Notes: generated from the sequence alone by a model not told the origin. Numbered from the stretch's first letter, positions 42,364 through 52,030 are shown. The stretch is 64,000 nt of DNA from Natronomonas salinimetallica (GCF_013839515.1 NZ_JACDNQ010000003.1:155947-219946); one strand, 5' to 3'. A program made the numbers and translations.

Positions 42364-43613
42364 TCGAACACCTCCATATCCGGAGCGTTCTCCAGTTCGC
42401 GCGCTTCGGTCTCCTCGATTGCGGCTTCGAGGTCCTTGTCGCCGCGCCCGGAGACGTTGACGACGACCGGCTCCTCGAACTCGACGGAGCCGTCGCCGTC
42501 CGGCCCGAGGGTCGTCTCGAGGAAGCCGAACGCGTGGGCCGTCTCCAGGGCGGGAATGATCCCCTCGTCCTGCGAGAGGCGGTGGAACGCCTCCAGGGCG
42601 TCGTCGTCGCCGACGTCGACAGGCGTGACACGTTCCTCGTCGACGAGGTGAGACAGCTGGGGGCCGACGCCGGAGTAATCGAGCCCCGAGGAGACGCTGT
42701 GGGACTCCATGATCTGGCCGTGGCGGTCCTGCAGGAGTTTCGTCCGCGCGCCGTGTAACACTCCCTCCTCGCCGGTCGAGAGCGACGCCGAGTGGGGGGC
42801 AACGCCCGCCTCCTCGTCGACGGTCAACGAGGAGCCGCCGGCCTCGACGGCGTACAGGTCCACGTCGTCCTCGCCGAGGAACTCGGCGAACGCGCCCATC
42901 GTGTTGGAGCCGCCGCCCGCACACGCGACGACCGACCCCGGCAGACAGCCGAGTTTCGCCGCCGTCTGGGATCTGATCTCCTCGGAGATTACGGCGTGGA
43001 AATCCCGGACCATCGCCGGGAACGGCGCGGGGCCGACGACCGAGCCGATGACGTAATGCGTGGTCTCGACGGTCGTCGCCCAATCGCGCATCGTCTCGCT
43101 GATCGCCTCTTTGAGCGTCCCACGGCCGATATCGACCGGATTGACCTCCGCGCCGTTGAGCCGCATTCGGAATACATTGGGGCGCTGACGGTTGATGTCG
43201 CGGCGGCCCATGTATATCTCACAGGGCATATCGAGGTGAGCGGCGGCCATCGCCGTCGCGGTACCGTGTTGGCCCGCGCCGGTCTCGGCGATGATCCGCT
43301 CTTTGCCCATGTACTTCGCCAACAGGACCTGCCCGAGGGCGTTGTTGAGTTTGTGTGCGCCGCCGTGGAGCAGATCCTCGCGTTTGAGGTACACATCGAC
43401 GCCGTAGCGCGACGAGAGCTGTTCGGCGCGTTGTAACGGCGTCGGGCGGCCGCCGAAGTCCTCGATCCGTTCGCTGAACTCGTCCATAAAGCCCGCCTCG
43501 TTGTTCAGGACGTACCGTCGGTACGCGTCCGTCAGTTCCTCGATGGCGGGCATCAACGCCTCGGGGACGTACTGGCCGCCGTATTCGCCGAATTTGGTGT
43601 CGGGTTGGGACAT
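42360..43613 (-). CDS. trpB: Tryptophan synthase beta subunit
   Basis: PLP enzyme (417 aa) joining indole and serine. The PLP Lys is in [15 protein letters not shown] (about 91), the catalytic Glu in [16 protein letters not shown], and the phosphate loop in [14 protein letters not shown]. It is the standard TrpB1 type that partners TrpA. Seven bases downstream of trpC and overlapping trpA by four, it is the middle of the trpCBA operon. Confidence 0.98.
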   Translation of the reverse strand: MSQPDTKFGEYGGQYVPEALMPAIEELTDAYRRYVLNNEAGFMDEFSERIEDFGGRPTPLQRAEQLSSRYGVDVYLKREDLLHGGAHKLNNALGQVLLAKYMGKERIIAETGAGQHGTATAMAAAHLDMPCEIYMGRRDINRQRPNVFRMRLNGAEVNPVDIGRGTLKEAISETMRDWATTVETTHYVIGSVVGPAPFPAMVRDFHAVISEEIRSQTAAKLGCLPGSVVACAGGGSNTMGAFAEFLGEDDVDLYAVEAGGSSLTVDEEAGVAPHSASLSTGEEGVLHGARTKLLQDRHGQIMESHSVSSGLDYSGVGPQLSHLVDEERVTPVDVGDDDALEAFHRLSQDEGIIPALETAHAFGFLETTLGPDGDGSVEFEEPVVVNVSGRGDKDLEAAIEETEARELENAPDMEVFE

Positions 43614-43619
43614 CGTGAG

Positions 43620-44396
43620 TCACTCCGTTGAGCCGCTCGTGAGCCGCTCGGTGTTCGCCCGCACGTCGCCGTCCATGATCGCGGAGCCGACGAGCACGGC
43701 GTCGGCCCCGGCCGCCCGCATCCGGGAGACGTCTTCGCGCGACCGTACGCCGCTTTCGGCTATCAGGGTGACGTTCTCGCGGGCCGTTGCCGGGACCGCC
43801 TCGACGACGCGCTCGAACGTCCCGACGTCGACGTCCAGTTTCGCCAGATCGCGGTTGTTCACGCCGATGATCTCCGCGCCCGCCTCGAGTGCCGCCTCGA
43901 ACTCCGAGACGGTGTGGGTCTCGACGAGGACCTGAAAGCCGCGCTCGCGGGCGGCGGCGAGCAATCCCTCGAGATCGTCGACGAACCGGGCGATGAGCAA
44001 CACGAGGTCGGCCTCGACGACGTCGAGGTGGGCCTCCCGCAGCAGGAAGTCCTTCCGGAGGACGGGGACGTCGACGGCCGCCCGGACCGCCTCGAGCGTT
44101 TCCGCCGAGCCACCGAAGTGCTCCGGTTCGGTCAGCACGGACAGCGCCGCAGCACCGCCCTCGACCATCGATTCGGCGAGTTCGACCGGGTCGTCGGTTC
44201 GTTCGCCTTCGGTAGTCGGACTGGTCGGCTTCACCTCGGCGATGATCGGTGCGCGTCCGTCGGCCTCGGCCGCCGAAATCGATGCTGATAACGGCCGCGG
44301 AGTCACGTCGAGGCGCTCCTCGCCGCCCGTCCGCTCCGCTGCGGCGTCGAGGATCGACCGGACCGCCGGGGCCAGCTCCGTTCTGGTGTCCATCAT
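43620..44396 (-). CDS. trpC: Indole-3-glycerol phosphate synthase
   Basis: TIM-barrel enzyme of 258 aa. Catalytic lysines lie in [12 protein letters not shown] and [14 protein letters not shown], with [24 protein letters not shown] and [10 protein letters not shown] completing the active site. It heads the trpCBA-aroA' operon. Two consecutive ATGs (44396, 44393) could start it. The 307 bp upstream contain two unrelated direct-repeat arrays. Confidence 0.97.
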   Translation of the reverse strand: MMDTRTELAPAVRSILDAAAERTGGEERLDVTPRPLSASISAAEADGRAPIIAEVKPTSPTTEGERTDDPVELAESMVEGGAAALSVLTEPEHFGGSAETLEAVRAAVDVPVLRKDFLLREAHLDVVEADLVLLIARFVDDLEGLLAAARERGFQVLVETHTVSEFEAALEAGAEIIGVNNRDLAKLDVDVGTFERVVEAVPATARENVTLIAESGVRSREDVSRMRAAGADAVLVGSAIMDGDVRANTERLTSGSTE

Positions 44397-44460
44397 TGTA
44401 CATTAACGGACGTATCTGCACAAAAGGGTTGCGTCTCGGTCCCACGGTAGGCCCACAGCG

Positions 44461-44510
44461 GTCGGGATTTGGTTGATGTTCGGCAGTCGGGATTTGGTTG
44501 ATGTTCGGCA
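44461..44510. repeat. 25-bp tandem repeat, 2 copies, upstream of trpC
   Basis: The unit starting GTCGGGATTTGGTTGATGTT is repeated exactly (44461-44485, 44486-44510), 65-114 bp upstream of the trpC start. Confidence 0.95.
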
Positions 44511-44588
44511 GTCGAGAGACGGTACCCGACCATCCGACCAGACCCGTACTGTCGGCGGTATCAGACGGGGGAGCCGTCGATCACCCTG

Positions 44589-44691
44589 GGTCGAAAACGA
44601 TCCGTTGACCGCCCAAAAATGGTCAGTTGACCGCCCAAAAATGGTCAGTTGACCGCCCGAAAACGATCCGTTGACTGCCCGAAAACAGCGA
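44589..44691. repeat. 22-bp tandem repeat, about 4.5 copies, between etfA and trpC
   Basis: GTTGACCGCCCAAAAATGGT starts units at 44604 and 44626. Units at 44648 and 44670 share the head but end as CGAAAACGATCC-type variants, and a partial unit precedes them. The array ends 13 bp from the etfA stop. It differs completely from the 25-bp array in the same gap. Confidence 0.93.
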
Positions 44692-44703
44692 CACCGATCC
44701 GTA

Positions 44704-45672
44704 TCAGACGTCGGGGGCCTCGCCGCCGAACTCCGCGATCAGTTCCGGTACGACCTCGAAGAGGTCGTCAGCGATCCCGTAGTCCGCGATATCGTAGATC
44801 GGCGCGTTCGGATCGGAGTTGATCGCGACGATGGTGTCCGCGCCCTTCATGCCGGCGACGTGCTGGACCGCTCCGGAGATCCCGACCGCGATATAGACGT
44901 CGGGCGTAACGACTTTGCCGGACTGGCCGACTTGGCGATTCTGCGGCAGCCAGCCGTTGTCGACGATCGGCCGCGACGACGACAGCGTCGCGCCCAGGAC
45001 GTCGGCGAGCTCCTCGACGAGCGGGATGTTCTCTTCCTCTTCGATCCCGCGGCCGACCGAAACCAGCACGTCCGCGTCGGTGATGTCGACGTCGCCGCCA
45101 CCGACCTCCTCGAAGCCGTTGACCGTCGAGCCGAGGGACGCCTCGTCGACGTCGACCTCGAACGCCTCGATCGTCGCATCGCCGGCCGCCCCGGCCGCCG
45201 GCCACTCGGCGGGTCGGATCGTCAGCGCGTAGCGGTCCGCGTCGATACTGTAGGTCGTCTCGACCTTTCCGCCGTACTGTTCGCGCGTGACCTCGATCGA
45301 ATCGCCGCCCCCGAGGGCGATGACGTCCGTCACAAGCGGGAGGTCCAACGACCCCGCGACCGCGGGCGCGTAGTCGAGTCCATTCACCGAATTCGGCAAC
45401 AAAAGCGCCGTCGGATCGACGTCGGCGTACAGCTGTTCGATCGACTGCGTGTAGACGCCGTGATTGAACTCCTCGCCCTCCGCGATCGTGTACACCGTGT
45501 CGACGCCCTCGCGGTTCAGTTCGTCGGCGAAGCCCTCGACGTCGCCGCCGATGACGGCGACCGCGAGGTCGGTTTCGAGTTCCCCGGCGAGTTCCCGGCC
45601 GGCGCTTACGAGTTCGAAGGAGACGTCCCGGAGATCACCGCGGCGGTGTTCGGCGACGGCGAGTACCGTCAT
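44704..45672 (-). CDS. etfA: Electron transfer flavoprotein alpha subunit
   Basis: FAD-carrying ETF subunit, 322 aa. The C-terminal FAD domain has [60 protein letters not shown] and [17 protein letters not shown]. With EtfB it passes electrons from acyl-CoA and other dehydrogenases to the quinone pool. Its start overlaps the etfB stop by four bases. Confidence 0.97.
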   Translation of the reverse strand: MTVLAVAEHRRGDLRDVSFELVSAGRELAGELETDLAVAVIGGDVEGFADELNREGVDTVYTIAEGEEFNHGVYTQSIEQLYADVDPTALLLPNSVNGLDYAPAVAGSLDLPLVTDVIALGGGDSIEVTREQYGGKVETTYSIDADRYALTIRPAEWPAAGAAGDATIEAFEVDVDEASLGSTVNGFEEVGGGDVDITDADVLVSVGRGIEEEENIPLVEELADVLGATLSSSRPIVDNGWLPQNRQVGQSGKVVTPDVYIAVGISGAVQHVAGMKGADTIVAINSDPNAPIYDIADYGIADDLFEVVPELIAEFGGEAPDV

Positions 45673-46463
45673 CCCTCGACGACCCCCTTATCGCGAAGGA
45701 GCGCGGCCAGCTCACCCGCGGCCTCGTCCGCGCTACCGTCCCAGACGACGGCGTCGCTCTCGGATTCGGGTTCGTACATCGACGTCCGCTCGACGGCCGA
45801 TTCGACGATCCCCTCGTCGAGGCCGACGTCCTCGAGGGAGTTGACGTCGAGGGGCTTTCGCTGGGCCTGCCGGATCCCCCGGAGGCTGGCGTAGCGGGGC
45901 TCGTTGATCCCCGTCTGGATGGTCAACACCGCGGGAAGGTCCACGTCGGTGAGCTCTTCGATGCCGCCCTCGAGTTCGCGGTGGACGGACGCGACCCCGG
46001 CCTCGGCGTCGAGGTCGAGGTCGTTGACGACGGCGGCCCACTCGAACCCGAGCCGTTCGGCGAGGGCGACGCCGGTCGCCCCGTTGGCGTCGTCGCCCGC
46101 CTGGACGCCGGAGAGGATCAGATCGGGCGACTCCTCCTCGGCGACGGCGGCGATGAGGTCGGCTTTGCTGTTGGGATCGAGGAACTGTACACCCTCGAGG
46201 GCGTCGTCCCACACCCGAACGGCCCGATCGGCCCCCTTCGCGAGGGCCATGCGAACGGTCTCCTCGGCGCGTTCGGGACCCACGGTGACCGTGACGACCT
46301 CCACGTCGTCGCCCGCCTCGCTGATCTGTACGGCCTCCTCGACCGCGTAGTCGTCCCACTCGTTGAGATCGTATTCGAGGGCGCTCTCGTCGACGTCGAG
46401 TCCGGAAATCCCGAACTCGTCGTCGACCTCTGCTACCTCTTTGACAGTGACGAGTACTTTCAT
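45669..46463 (-). CDS. etfB: Electron transfer flavoprotein beta subunit
   Basis: AMP-binding ETF subunit, 264 aa. MKVLVTVKEVAEVDDEF, NEWDDYAVEEAVQISE, AKGADRAVRVWDD, SGVQAGDDANGATGVALAE and the recognition loop region LPAVLTIQTGINEPRYASLR are typical. It starts the etfBA operon. Confidence 0.97.
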   Translation of the reverse strand: MKVLVTVKEVAEVDDEFGISGLDVDESALEYDLNEWDDYAVEEAVQISEAGDDVEVVTVTVGPERAEETVRMALAKGADRAVRVWDDALEGVQFLDPNSKADLIAAVAEEESPDLILSGVQAGDDANGATGVALAERLGFEWAAVVNDLDLDAEAGVASVHRELEGGIEELTDVDLPAVLTIQTGINEPRYASLRGIRQAQRKPLDVNSLEDVGLDEGIVESAVERTSMYEPESESDAVVWDGSADEAAGELAALLRDKGVVEG

Positions 46464-46612
46464 GACAGCTAGTCAGTAGCTATGACGACCGTTCGTAATT
46501 AAACGCTTCCGAATTGTACGCCGTTGGTCAAACCTTCGAATTCAATTAACGGTGTTCACCATCGGCGTAGCTGTTCGCGGTCCTCGCAGCCGACCGACCC
46601 CCGTGCGACCGG

Positions 46613-47755
46613 TCAGTTTTTGTCCCCGTCGAGCTCGCCGATCCCTTCCCCGGGAAGGCTGATGAGGTTCTCCCGGCCGATACGGAGCTTGTCGACCCGG
46701 TCGTCGTCGTCCATCGAAGAGAGCAACTGTGAGACCTTCGCGTTCGACCACCCGGTTTCCTTAACGATGTTCGCCTGCTTCATCCGCCCCCCGTTCCGCT
46801 CGAGGAGGTATTCGACCCGTTCCTCGTCGGAGAGCAACTCGGGATCCGGCTTTTCGCCCCCCTCGGAGCCATCCGGCGGCGTCTCGTCGTCCGCCGCCGC
46901 CCCGTCCGCTTCCGCCGACACCGGGGCCGCCGATCCGTCCGCCGGCCCCTCGGCCCCGCCGTTCCGGTCGGGCGTTTCGAGCGCGTCCGTCGACTCGCCC
47001 CGACGGCCGTCGCCGCGCCGCGTGAACAACAGGTACAGCCCGACGACGAGCGCCGCGCCGCTCAGAACCAACGCCCCGGTCACGAGCGTATTCGAGATCC
47101 CGTCAGTCGTCGGCCCGGTCGAGGACGGGTGGTAGACGATCGACATGTAGCCGGGGTCGAACGTCGCTGGGCCGTCCCATCGGAGGTCCCCGCCGTTGGC
47201 ACCGATTGGCGAGGTCGTCGGCCCGCCGTAGCCGGGCGGGGCGAGGATCGTCAGCGACTGGTCCGCCCCGAGTCCCGGCAGCCACGTTCCGTCGGTGGTG
47301 TTGAACGCGTCGTCGACGTACAGCGTGTCGTCCTCGTCGACCCGCGCGAACGACTCCCAGGTGAACGCGACCCGAAGTACGCCGTACTGCGTGGTCTCGC
47401 CGTCCACAGTCCCGTTTCGGATCTCGCTGTCCCGGCGGACCGAGTCGATACTCATCCGTCGACCGCTCGCGTCGGACGCCTCCTCGGCGGCCCGTCTGAA
47501 CGCGTCCGCCCCGAGATCGAAGCCGTCCTCGCCCGCCTCGAACCGGCGGGCGAACGCCTCGAACTCCTCGCGGTCGCGTTCGTCCTCCAAGGGTATCCGG
47601 AGCGTGACGTTCCACGCAGCGTCGCCGTCCGCCTGTAGTTGCGCCTCGAGGTGCGTTCCGTCGGCCTGGGGCTGTCCGGCGACGGGGGCCGCGCCGAGGG
47701 CCGGGGCACAGATGAGGAGGAGAGCACACAGCAGGGTGGGGACCCAACACCGCAT
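46613..47755 (-). CDS. Membrane-anchored helix-turn-helix protein with extracellular domain
   Basis: A 380-aa protein in haloarchaeal one-component style. A Sec signal peptide (residues 1-28) leads to an extracellular beta domain of about 190 residues (NVTLRIPLEDERDREEFEAF, GGDLRWDGPATFDPGYMSIV), one membrane helix (about 218-240), a long acidic linker and a cytoplasmic winged helix (LLSDEERVEYLLERNGGRMK, then ETGWSNAKVSQLLSSMD). It probably converts an outside signal into DNA binding. Divergent from the secreted protein gene at 47909. Confidence 0.85.
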   Translation of the reverse strand: MRCWVPTLLCALLLICAPALGAAPVAGQPQADGTHLEAQLQADGDAAWNVTLRIPLEDERDREEFEAFARRFEAGEDGFDLGADAFRRAAEEASDASGRRMSIDSVRRDSEIRNGTVDGETTQYGVLRVAFTWESFARVDEDDTLYVDDAFNTTDGTWLPGLGADQSLTILAPPGYGGPTTSPIGANGGDLRWDGPATFDPGYMSIVYHPSSTGPTTDGISNTLVTGALVLSGAALVVGLYLLFTRRGDGRRGESTDALETPDRNGGAEGPADGSAAPVSAEADGAAADDETPPDGSEGGEKPDPELLSDEERVEYLLERNGGRMKQANIVKETGWSNAKVSQLLSSMDDDDRVDKLRIGRENLISLPGEGIGELDGDKN

Positions 47756-47800
47756 GGATGAACGATCGACACCCCCGAGCCAAAACGCTTTCCATCCCGA

Positions 47801-47838
47801 GATAAAACGTCTACGCCTCGGATAAACCGTCTCGACGC
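47801..47838. repeat. 20-bp imperfect direct repeat
   Basis: GATAAAACGTCTACGCCTCG is followed directly by GATAAACCGTCTCGACGC, between the two divergent starts at 47755 and 47909. Confidence 0.55.
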
Positions 47839-47877
47839 TTCTCGGTCGAGCGCTCGATACCGGCCCGTGACGGGCGG

Positions 47878-47886
47878 ATTTTTATC
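47878..47886 (+). promoter_or_regulatory. TATA box for the secreted-protein gene
   Basis: ATTTTTATC is centred 27 bp before the ATG at 47909, matching a leaderless transcript and fixing that start. Confidence 0.7.
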
Positions 47887-47908
47887 TCCCGGGAGCGACA
47901 CCCCACGT

Positions 47909-49168
47909 ATGGACGGTACCCGCGCTCTCGTCGCCGCGCTCCTCCTCTGTGTGGCCCCCATCGGTGGGATCGCCGTCGCCGAGTCGCCCGGCGACTCCTC
48001 CGGGGTCGGCGTCGGCGGATCCCCCGGAGCCGTCGCCGAACCGCAGCGGACGACCGAGGACGCCGACGGATCGATGTCGATTCTCACGGTCGAGAACACC
48101 TCCGAATACCTCGCCCCACCCCCCGATGGGGTGGACCGAACGGGCAGCGGAACCACCGGGATCAACGTCGCCGCGGCTGTCGAGGCCGATGCCGGCGGGC
48201 TCGAAAGCGCGTACGTCGCCTCGACGCTCGAGCGGCGCTATGCGAACGCCGATACCACCGCCGAGCGCCGGGCGGTCGTCGAGGACAGCGCCGACCGGCT
48301 TACCCGTCGCGTCGACGAACTGCGGACGAGAGAACGGACCGCGATCCGACAGTACAACGAGGGGACGATCGAGACACACGAACTGGTACGGCGGCTCACC
48401 GTCGTGAGCCGGGCGGCCGAGGTAACCGCCGGGAGCCTCGAGTGGCTCGAGACGACGGCGAACGACCTCGGGATGGACGGACAAGCCGAACGCGCGGCGA
48501 CCGGCCGGGTTCGGCTCCTGCCGTTCGGCGGCCCGGTCAGATCGGAACTCGCCGGCGTCGTCGCCGGCGACGGCTCCCTCCACGTGTACGCCGAGACGGC
48601 CGGCGACGGGGTCGTCCTCGCCGCGGTCGATCCCGCCGACGACACATATCTCCGGGAGGCATACGATCCGAGTGCGAGGGATTCGGGGACGCCCGACCAG
48701 TATGGCGGCAGCCCGCTTTTCGCCCTCGAACAGATGGAACGACTCTACCCGTGGGTGACCGAGAACGACCTCGGCATCTCGGCCTCCCCGATCGGACCGG
48801 TGTTCGACCGCGTCTACCGGTTTTCGATCCCGCACCCCCACGGCGAACTCGAAACGTACCTCGACAGCGGCTCCGAGGCCGTGACGGTCGAATTCCAACG
48901 AAACGACGTCGACGCGCTCCCGACCGAAACGAGACGGAACACCGAGAACGACCTGCGGCTCGTCGCCAACGCGACCCGGGGGGGTGGCCCGGTCGAGATC
49001 GCTGTCCTCGACGCCACGACCGGTGAGCCAGTCGATGCCGACCTCCAACTGAACGGCGATCCGGTCGGTTCGACCGGCGGCGACCGGCTGTGGACCGTCG
49101 CACCGCGTGGCCCGGTATCGGTGAACGCGACCCACGCCGACGAGACGGTGTCGCTCGAGATGCCGTGA
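47909..49168 (+). CDS. Secreted haloarchaeal protein of unknown function (DUF7096-like)
   Basis: A 419-aa protein with a Sec signal peptide (MDGTRALVAALLLCVAPIGG then IAVAE). The region about 90-165 is helical and coiled (TLERRYANADTTAERRAVVE, LRTRERTAIRQYNEGTIETH), the remainder beta-rich (GDGSLHVYAETAGDGVVLAA). It resembles haloarchaeal proteins annotated DUF7096; no enzyme motif is visible and no membrane anchor follows. Divergent from the membrane HTH protein, which may regulate it or sense the same envelope state. Confidence 0.75.
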   Translation: MDGTRALVAALLLCVAPIGGIAVAESPGDSSGVGVGGSPGAVAEPQRTTEDADGSMSILTVENTSEYLAPPPDGVDRTGSGTTGINVAAAVEADAGGLESAYVASTLERRYANADTTAERRAVVEDSADRLTRRVDELRTRERTAIRQYNEGTIETHELVRRLTVVSRAAEVTAGSLEWLETTANDLGMDGQAERAATGRVRLLPFGGPVRSELAGVVAGDGSLHVYAETAGDGVVLAAVDPADDTYLREAYDPSARDSGTPDQYGGSPLFALEQMERLYPWVTENDLGISASPIGPVFDRVYRFSIPHPHGELETYLDSGSEAVTVEFQRNDVDALPTETRRNTENDLRLVANATRGGGPVEIAVLDATTGEPVDADLQLNGDPVGSTGGDRLWTVAPRGPVSVNATHADETVSLEMP

Positions 49169-49212
49169 CCGTGATCGGTGAGTGACACCGCCGGCTGTCC
49201 CCGTTGTCCGCT

Positions 49213-49253
49213 CTTCACGCGCGGTGACGCTCTACCTTCACGCGCGGTGACGC
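49213..49253. repeat. 18-bp direct repeat, 2 copies spaced 23 bp
   Basis: CTTCACGCGCGGTGACGC occurs at 49213-49230 and 49236-49253, after the secreted-protein gene. A further duplicated CCGGACGGTTT (49332 and 49349) leads into the pilin TATA box. Confidence 0.85.
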
Positions 49254-49355
49254 GATCGCGCCACGAACGTCTCGCCGGCAGTACGAGGCCGGGACGACAG
49301 CCCGGCAGAACCGGTGGAACCGTCTCCCCCTCCGGACGGTTTGTCCCCCGGACGG

Positions 49356-49363
49356 TTTATATA
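49356..49363 (+). promoter_or_regulatory. TATA box of the pilin gene
   Basis: TTTATATA is centred 27 bp before the ATG at 49386, as for a leaderless transcript. Confidence 0.8.
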
Positions 49364-49385
49364 CGATGGCGCGGCCACGAGCCCT

Positions 49386-49841
49386 ATGTCCCCTCGTGGC
49401 ATCTCCCCCGTCGTCGGCGTCGTCTGCCTCCTCGCGGTGACGGTCATCCTCGCGGCCACCGTCGTGGTCACGGTCCCCGTCGGCTCGGCTCTCGAACCCA
49501 CCGTTGCGTCCTTCGAGGCGACGGCCGATCCAACCGGCGAGATCCGGGTAACCCATACGGGCGGTGACGTGATCGATCCGGAGTCTGTCGACGTCCACGT
49601 ACGTGTCGACGGCGAACCGCTCGCCCAACAGCCGCCGGTCCCGTTCTTTTCGGCCCGGGGGTTCGAGAGCGCGCCAACGGGCGCGTTCAACAGCGCCACT
49701 GCCGGCGACTGGCGGGTGGGCGAGACCGCCTCGTTCAGGACCGCGGGGACGAACGAGCCGGGGATCGATTCGGGTGATACCGTGACGATACGGCTCTACG
49801 TGAACGAGTACAGCGTCACGGAACTCGACGTACGGGCTTAA
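49386..49841 (+). CDS. Archaeal type IV pilin-like protein
   Basis: A 151-aa prepilin. The class III signal RGISPVVG (PibD cleavage after Gly, residue 5) is followed by a hydrophobic helix (VVCLLAVTVILAATVVVTV) and a beta-rich body (FEATADPTGEIRVTHTGGD, DTVTIRLYVNEYSVTELDV). It is exported and assembled into a surface filament or stays as a minor pilin. No pil ATPase genes are adjacent. It resembles the frameshifted protein at 4202-4593, which lacks the cleavage motif. Confidence 0.9.
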   Translation: MSPRGISPVVGVVCLLAVTVILAATVVVTVPVGSALEPTVASFEATADPTGEIRVTHTGGDVIDPESVDVHVRVDGEPLAQQPPVPFFSARGFESAPTGAFNSATAGDWRVGETASFRTAGTNEPGIDSGDTVTIRLYVNEYSVTELDVRA

Positions 49842-50512
49842 TTCGGGCCGGTCCGGCTCGCGTCCGTCCGGCCTTCGGCGTCCGTCCCCCCCGCCTCGGG
49901 AACCCGAGCGATCGTTGTGATCGCCCGCGGCGTCCCGGGCGCGCGCTGTTGGATCCGGTGTTCGAACGCCTCGAAGCCGGCCTCGGCGAACATCCGGTCG
50001 GCCTCCTCGGCGTCGTAAAACAGCATGATCGCGTCGGCGAGCTTCGCGAACACAGTCGACGTCGGGTAGTCCGGACCGACGACCAACACGGACCCACCCG
50101 GCTTCGTGACCCGACGGGCCTCCCGGAGTGCGGCCACGGGGTCTGGCCAGTACTCGATCGAGCCCGACGACCAGTAGGCGTCGAAGCTGTCGTCCGCGAA
50201 CGGCAGCCGTTCGGCGTCGCCGCGGTGGAATTTCACCCGGTCGCGCTTGCCGAACTTCTCGAAGGCCTTCTCGAGTTGGTGGGCCGACTGGTCGAGCCCC
50301 CAGACCTCCTCCGTGTGCGCCAACAGTCCCTCGGTCGCGAAGCCGGTGCCACAGCCGACGTCGAGGACCCGGTCGCCCGCCTCGATGCCGAACCACTCGA
50401 GAGCCTCATCCCGCATCGCCTCGTTCCAGATGAACGGGTTGATCGTGTCGTACACCCGCGAGAGATACTTATAAAAGAGCCGCGCACGGGCCTTGTCTTC
50501 GAGCACTCCCAT
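49838..50512 (-). CDS. SAM-dependent methyltransferase (menaquinone/MPBQ type)
   Basis: A 224-aa class I methyltransferase. The N-terminal block KARARLFYKYLSRVYDTINP is typical of MPBQ/demethylmenaquinone methyltransferases, followed by SAM motif I DRVLDVGCGTGFATEG, DAERLPFADDSFDAYWSSGS and LREARRVTKPGGSVLVVGP. In haloarchaea such enzymes probably methylate the menaquinone ring. The stop overlaps the convergent pilin gene by four bases. The ATG at 50512 fits the family start. Confidence 0.85.
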   Translation of the reverse strand: MGVLEDKARARLFYKYLSRVYDTINPFIWNEAMRDEALEWFGIEAGDRVLDVGCGTGFATEGLLAHTEEVWGLDQSAHQLEKAFEKFGKRDRVKFHRGDAERLPFADDSFDAYWSSGSIEYWPDPVAALREARRVTKPGGSVLVVGPDYPTSTVFAKLADAIMLFYDAEEADRMFAEAGFEAFEHRIQQRAPGTPRAITTIARVPEAGGTDAEGRTDASRTGPN

Positions 50513-50685
50513 TGTCCTCCGTTGTGGCTCTCGAAGCATAACCCCCCTGATTTGTGCTCCGGGCTGCCGGAACCCGATGGACGGGAGGGCCCGACGGACG
50601 CCCGCTGTCGACCCGCACGGCCGACCTCCGGACCGGACCGCCCGAATCGTCAACACTCATTACGGGCGCGCTCTACAGGCCAAGC

Positions 50686-51615
50686 ATGTCTTTCGACGAG
50701 ATGGACGTCGACACGGTCTGGATGGACGGCGAATTCGTCGACTGGGACGACGCACAGACGCACGTGTTGACCCACTCGCTCCACTACGGTACCGGCGTCT
50801 TCGAGGGCGCTCGATGTTACGATACGGCCGACGGTCCCGCGCTGTTTCGGTGGGACGAACACGTCGATCGGCTCTTCGACTCCGCGAAAGTGCTCGATCA
50901 CGACATCGAGCACACGCGCGAGGAGCTCACCGACGCAACCCTGTCGCTCATCCGCGATCAGGGGCTGGAGTCCTGTTATATCCGCCCGCTCGTGTACTAC
51001 GGCTACGACTCCCTCGGCGTTTCGCCGACGGAGTGCCCCTCGGAGACGATCATCGCCTGTTGGCCGTGGGGAACGTACCTCGGCGAGGACGCGATCGAGA
51101 AAGGCGTCGACGTGATGGTCTCCTCGTGGCGCAAACACGCCTCCAGTCAGATCCCGACAAACGTCAAAGCGACCGGCCCCTACGTCAACTCCATGCTCGC
51201 CGGCGAGGAAGCCCGTCGGAACGGCTACGTCGAGGCCATCGTCCTCAACAAGGAGGGATCGGTCGCCGAAGGCCCCGGTGAGAACATCTTCATGATCAAC
51301 GACGGCGAACTGTTTACCACCGGCGTCTCCGAGTCCATCCTCGACGGTATCACGCGCGACACCGTCATCGAACTCGCCCGCGATCTCGGCTACACTGTCC
51401 ACGACGAGGCCTCGATCGGCCGCGGCCAACTCTACACCGCCGACGAACTCTTCTTTACCGGCACCGCCGCCGAGGTCACGCCGATCCGGAGCGTCGACGA
51501 CACGGCGGTCGGCAACGGCTCCCGCGGCCCGATCACCGAGGAGATCCAACAGCACTTTTTCGACCTCGTCGAGGGGAAACTCGACGGCTACGACGAGTGG
51601 TTCCTGCGGGTCTGA
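50686..51615 (+). CDS. ilvE: Branched-chain amino acid aminotransferase
   Basis: Fold-type IV PLP enzyme, 309 aa, that makes Val, Leu and Ile from their 2-oxoacids. VWMDGEFVDWDDAQTHVLTH, YGTGVFEGARCY, the PLP Lys in QIPTNVKATGPYVNSM (about 157), EGPGENIFMINDGEL and TGTAAEVTPIRSVDD are canonical. The ATG at 50686 matches homologues. An 86-bp palindromic element begins 24 bp after its stop. ilvA is 10 kb away. Confidence 0.97.
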   Translation: MSFDEMDVDTVWMDGEFVDWDDAQTHVLTHSLHYGTGVFEGARCYDTADGPALFRWDEHVDRLFDSAKVLDHDIEHTREELTDATLSLIRDQGLESCYIRPLVYYGYDSLGVSPTECPSETIIACWPWGTYLGEDAIEKGVDVMVSSWRKHASSQIPTNVKATGPYVNSMLAGEEARRNGYVEAIVLNKEGSVAEGPGENIFMINDGELFTTGVSESILDGITRDTVIELARDLGYTVHDEASIGRGQLYTADELFFTGTAAEVTPIRSVDDTAVGNGSRGPITEEIQQHFFDLVEGKLDGYDEWFLRV

Positions 51616-51639
51616 CCGGCAGTTTCCCGCGCCAAAGGC

Positions 51640-51725
51640 CTATAGTAACAATTGAAGCGATTTACACACCGATCACACTACTGTCGTGCGATCGGGTGTG
51701 CATTGATTTTCAATGGCTACTATAG
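51640..51725. mobile_element. 86-bp palindromic MITE-like element
   Basis: The stretch starts CTATAGTAACAATTGAAGCG and ends CAATGGCTACTATAG; its two 39-40-bp halves are imperfect inverted repeats around TACTGTC, with tips CTATAGTA / TACTATAG. It would fold into one long hairpin. It is AT-richer than its surroundings, encodes nothing, and supplies the stop codon of the gene at 51710. From memory, near-identical sequences recur in haloarchaeal genomes; this needs a search. A non-autonomous transposon remnant or a terminator-like hairpin are both possible. Confidence 0.75.
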
Positions 51726-52030
51726 CTCTCCGCCGTCTCCGCCGTCTCCGCCGTCTCCGTCGATCGCCCGTCGACCGAGAAGTCCTCGATCGACCGCCCA
51801 CGACGGGCGACCTCCTCGCTGATCAGCAGTTTCTCCTCGCGCTCGAGTTTCGACCACTCCAGCGACGCCGGCGGCGACTCCTCGAACGCCCGGAACTGCT
51901 CGAAGACGGCCTCGTTGACGAACCGCTCGAAGGAGCCACAGGACTGACACGTCACGGAGAGGTGCGAGGTATCGAACCCGCGCGAAACGGTGTGTTCGAG
52001 ACAGCCGAGACAGCGATATATTCTGGACAT
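51710..52030 (-). CDS. Small zinc-ribbon protein, 3' end modified by the palindromic element
   Basis: A 106-aa protein with an N-terminal ribbon (YRCLGCLEHTVSRGFD, VTCQSCGSFERF) and a helical C-terminus (SPPASLEWSKLEREEKLLIS). It belongs to a small haloarchaeal group of unknown function. The last 15 residues are unusual: a three-fold ETA repeat from a 9-bp array (CGCCGTCTC), then SYSSH and a stop contributed by the palindromic element at 51640-51725. The original C-terminus has probably been replaced. Confidence 0.75.
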   Translation of the reverse strand: MSRIYRCLGCLEHTVSRGFDTSHLSVTCQSCGSFERFVNEAVFEQFRAFEESPPASLEWSKLEREEKLLISEEVARRGRSIEDFSVDGRSTETAETAETAESYSSH

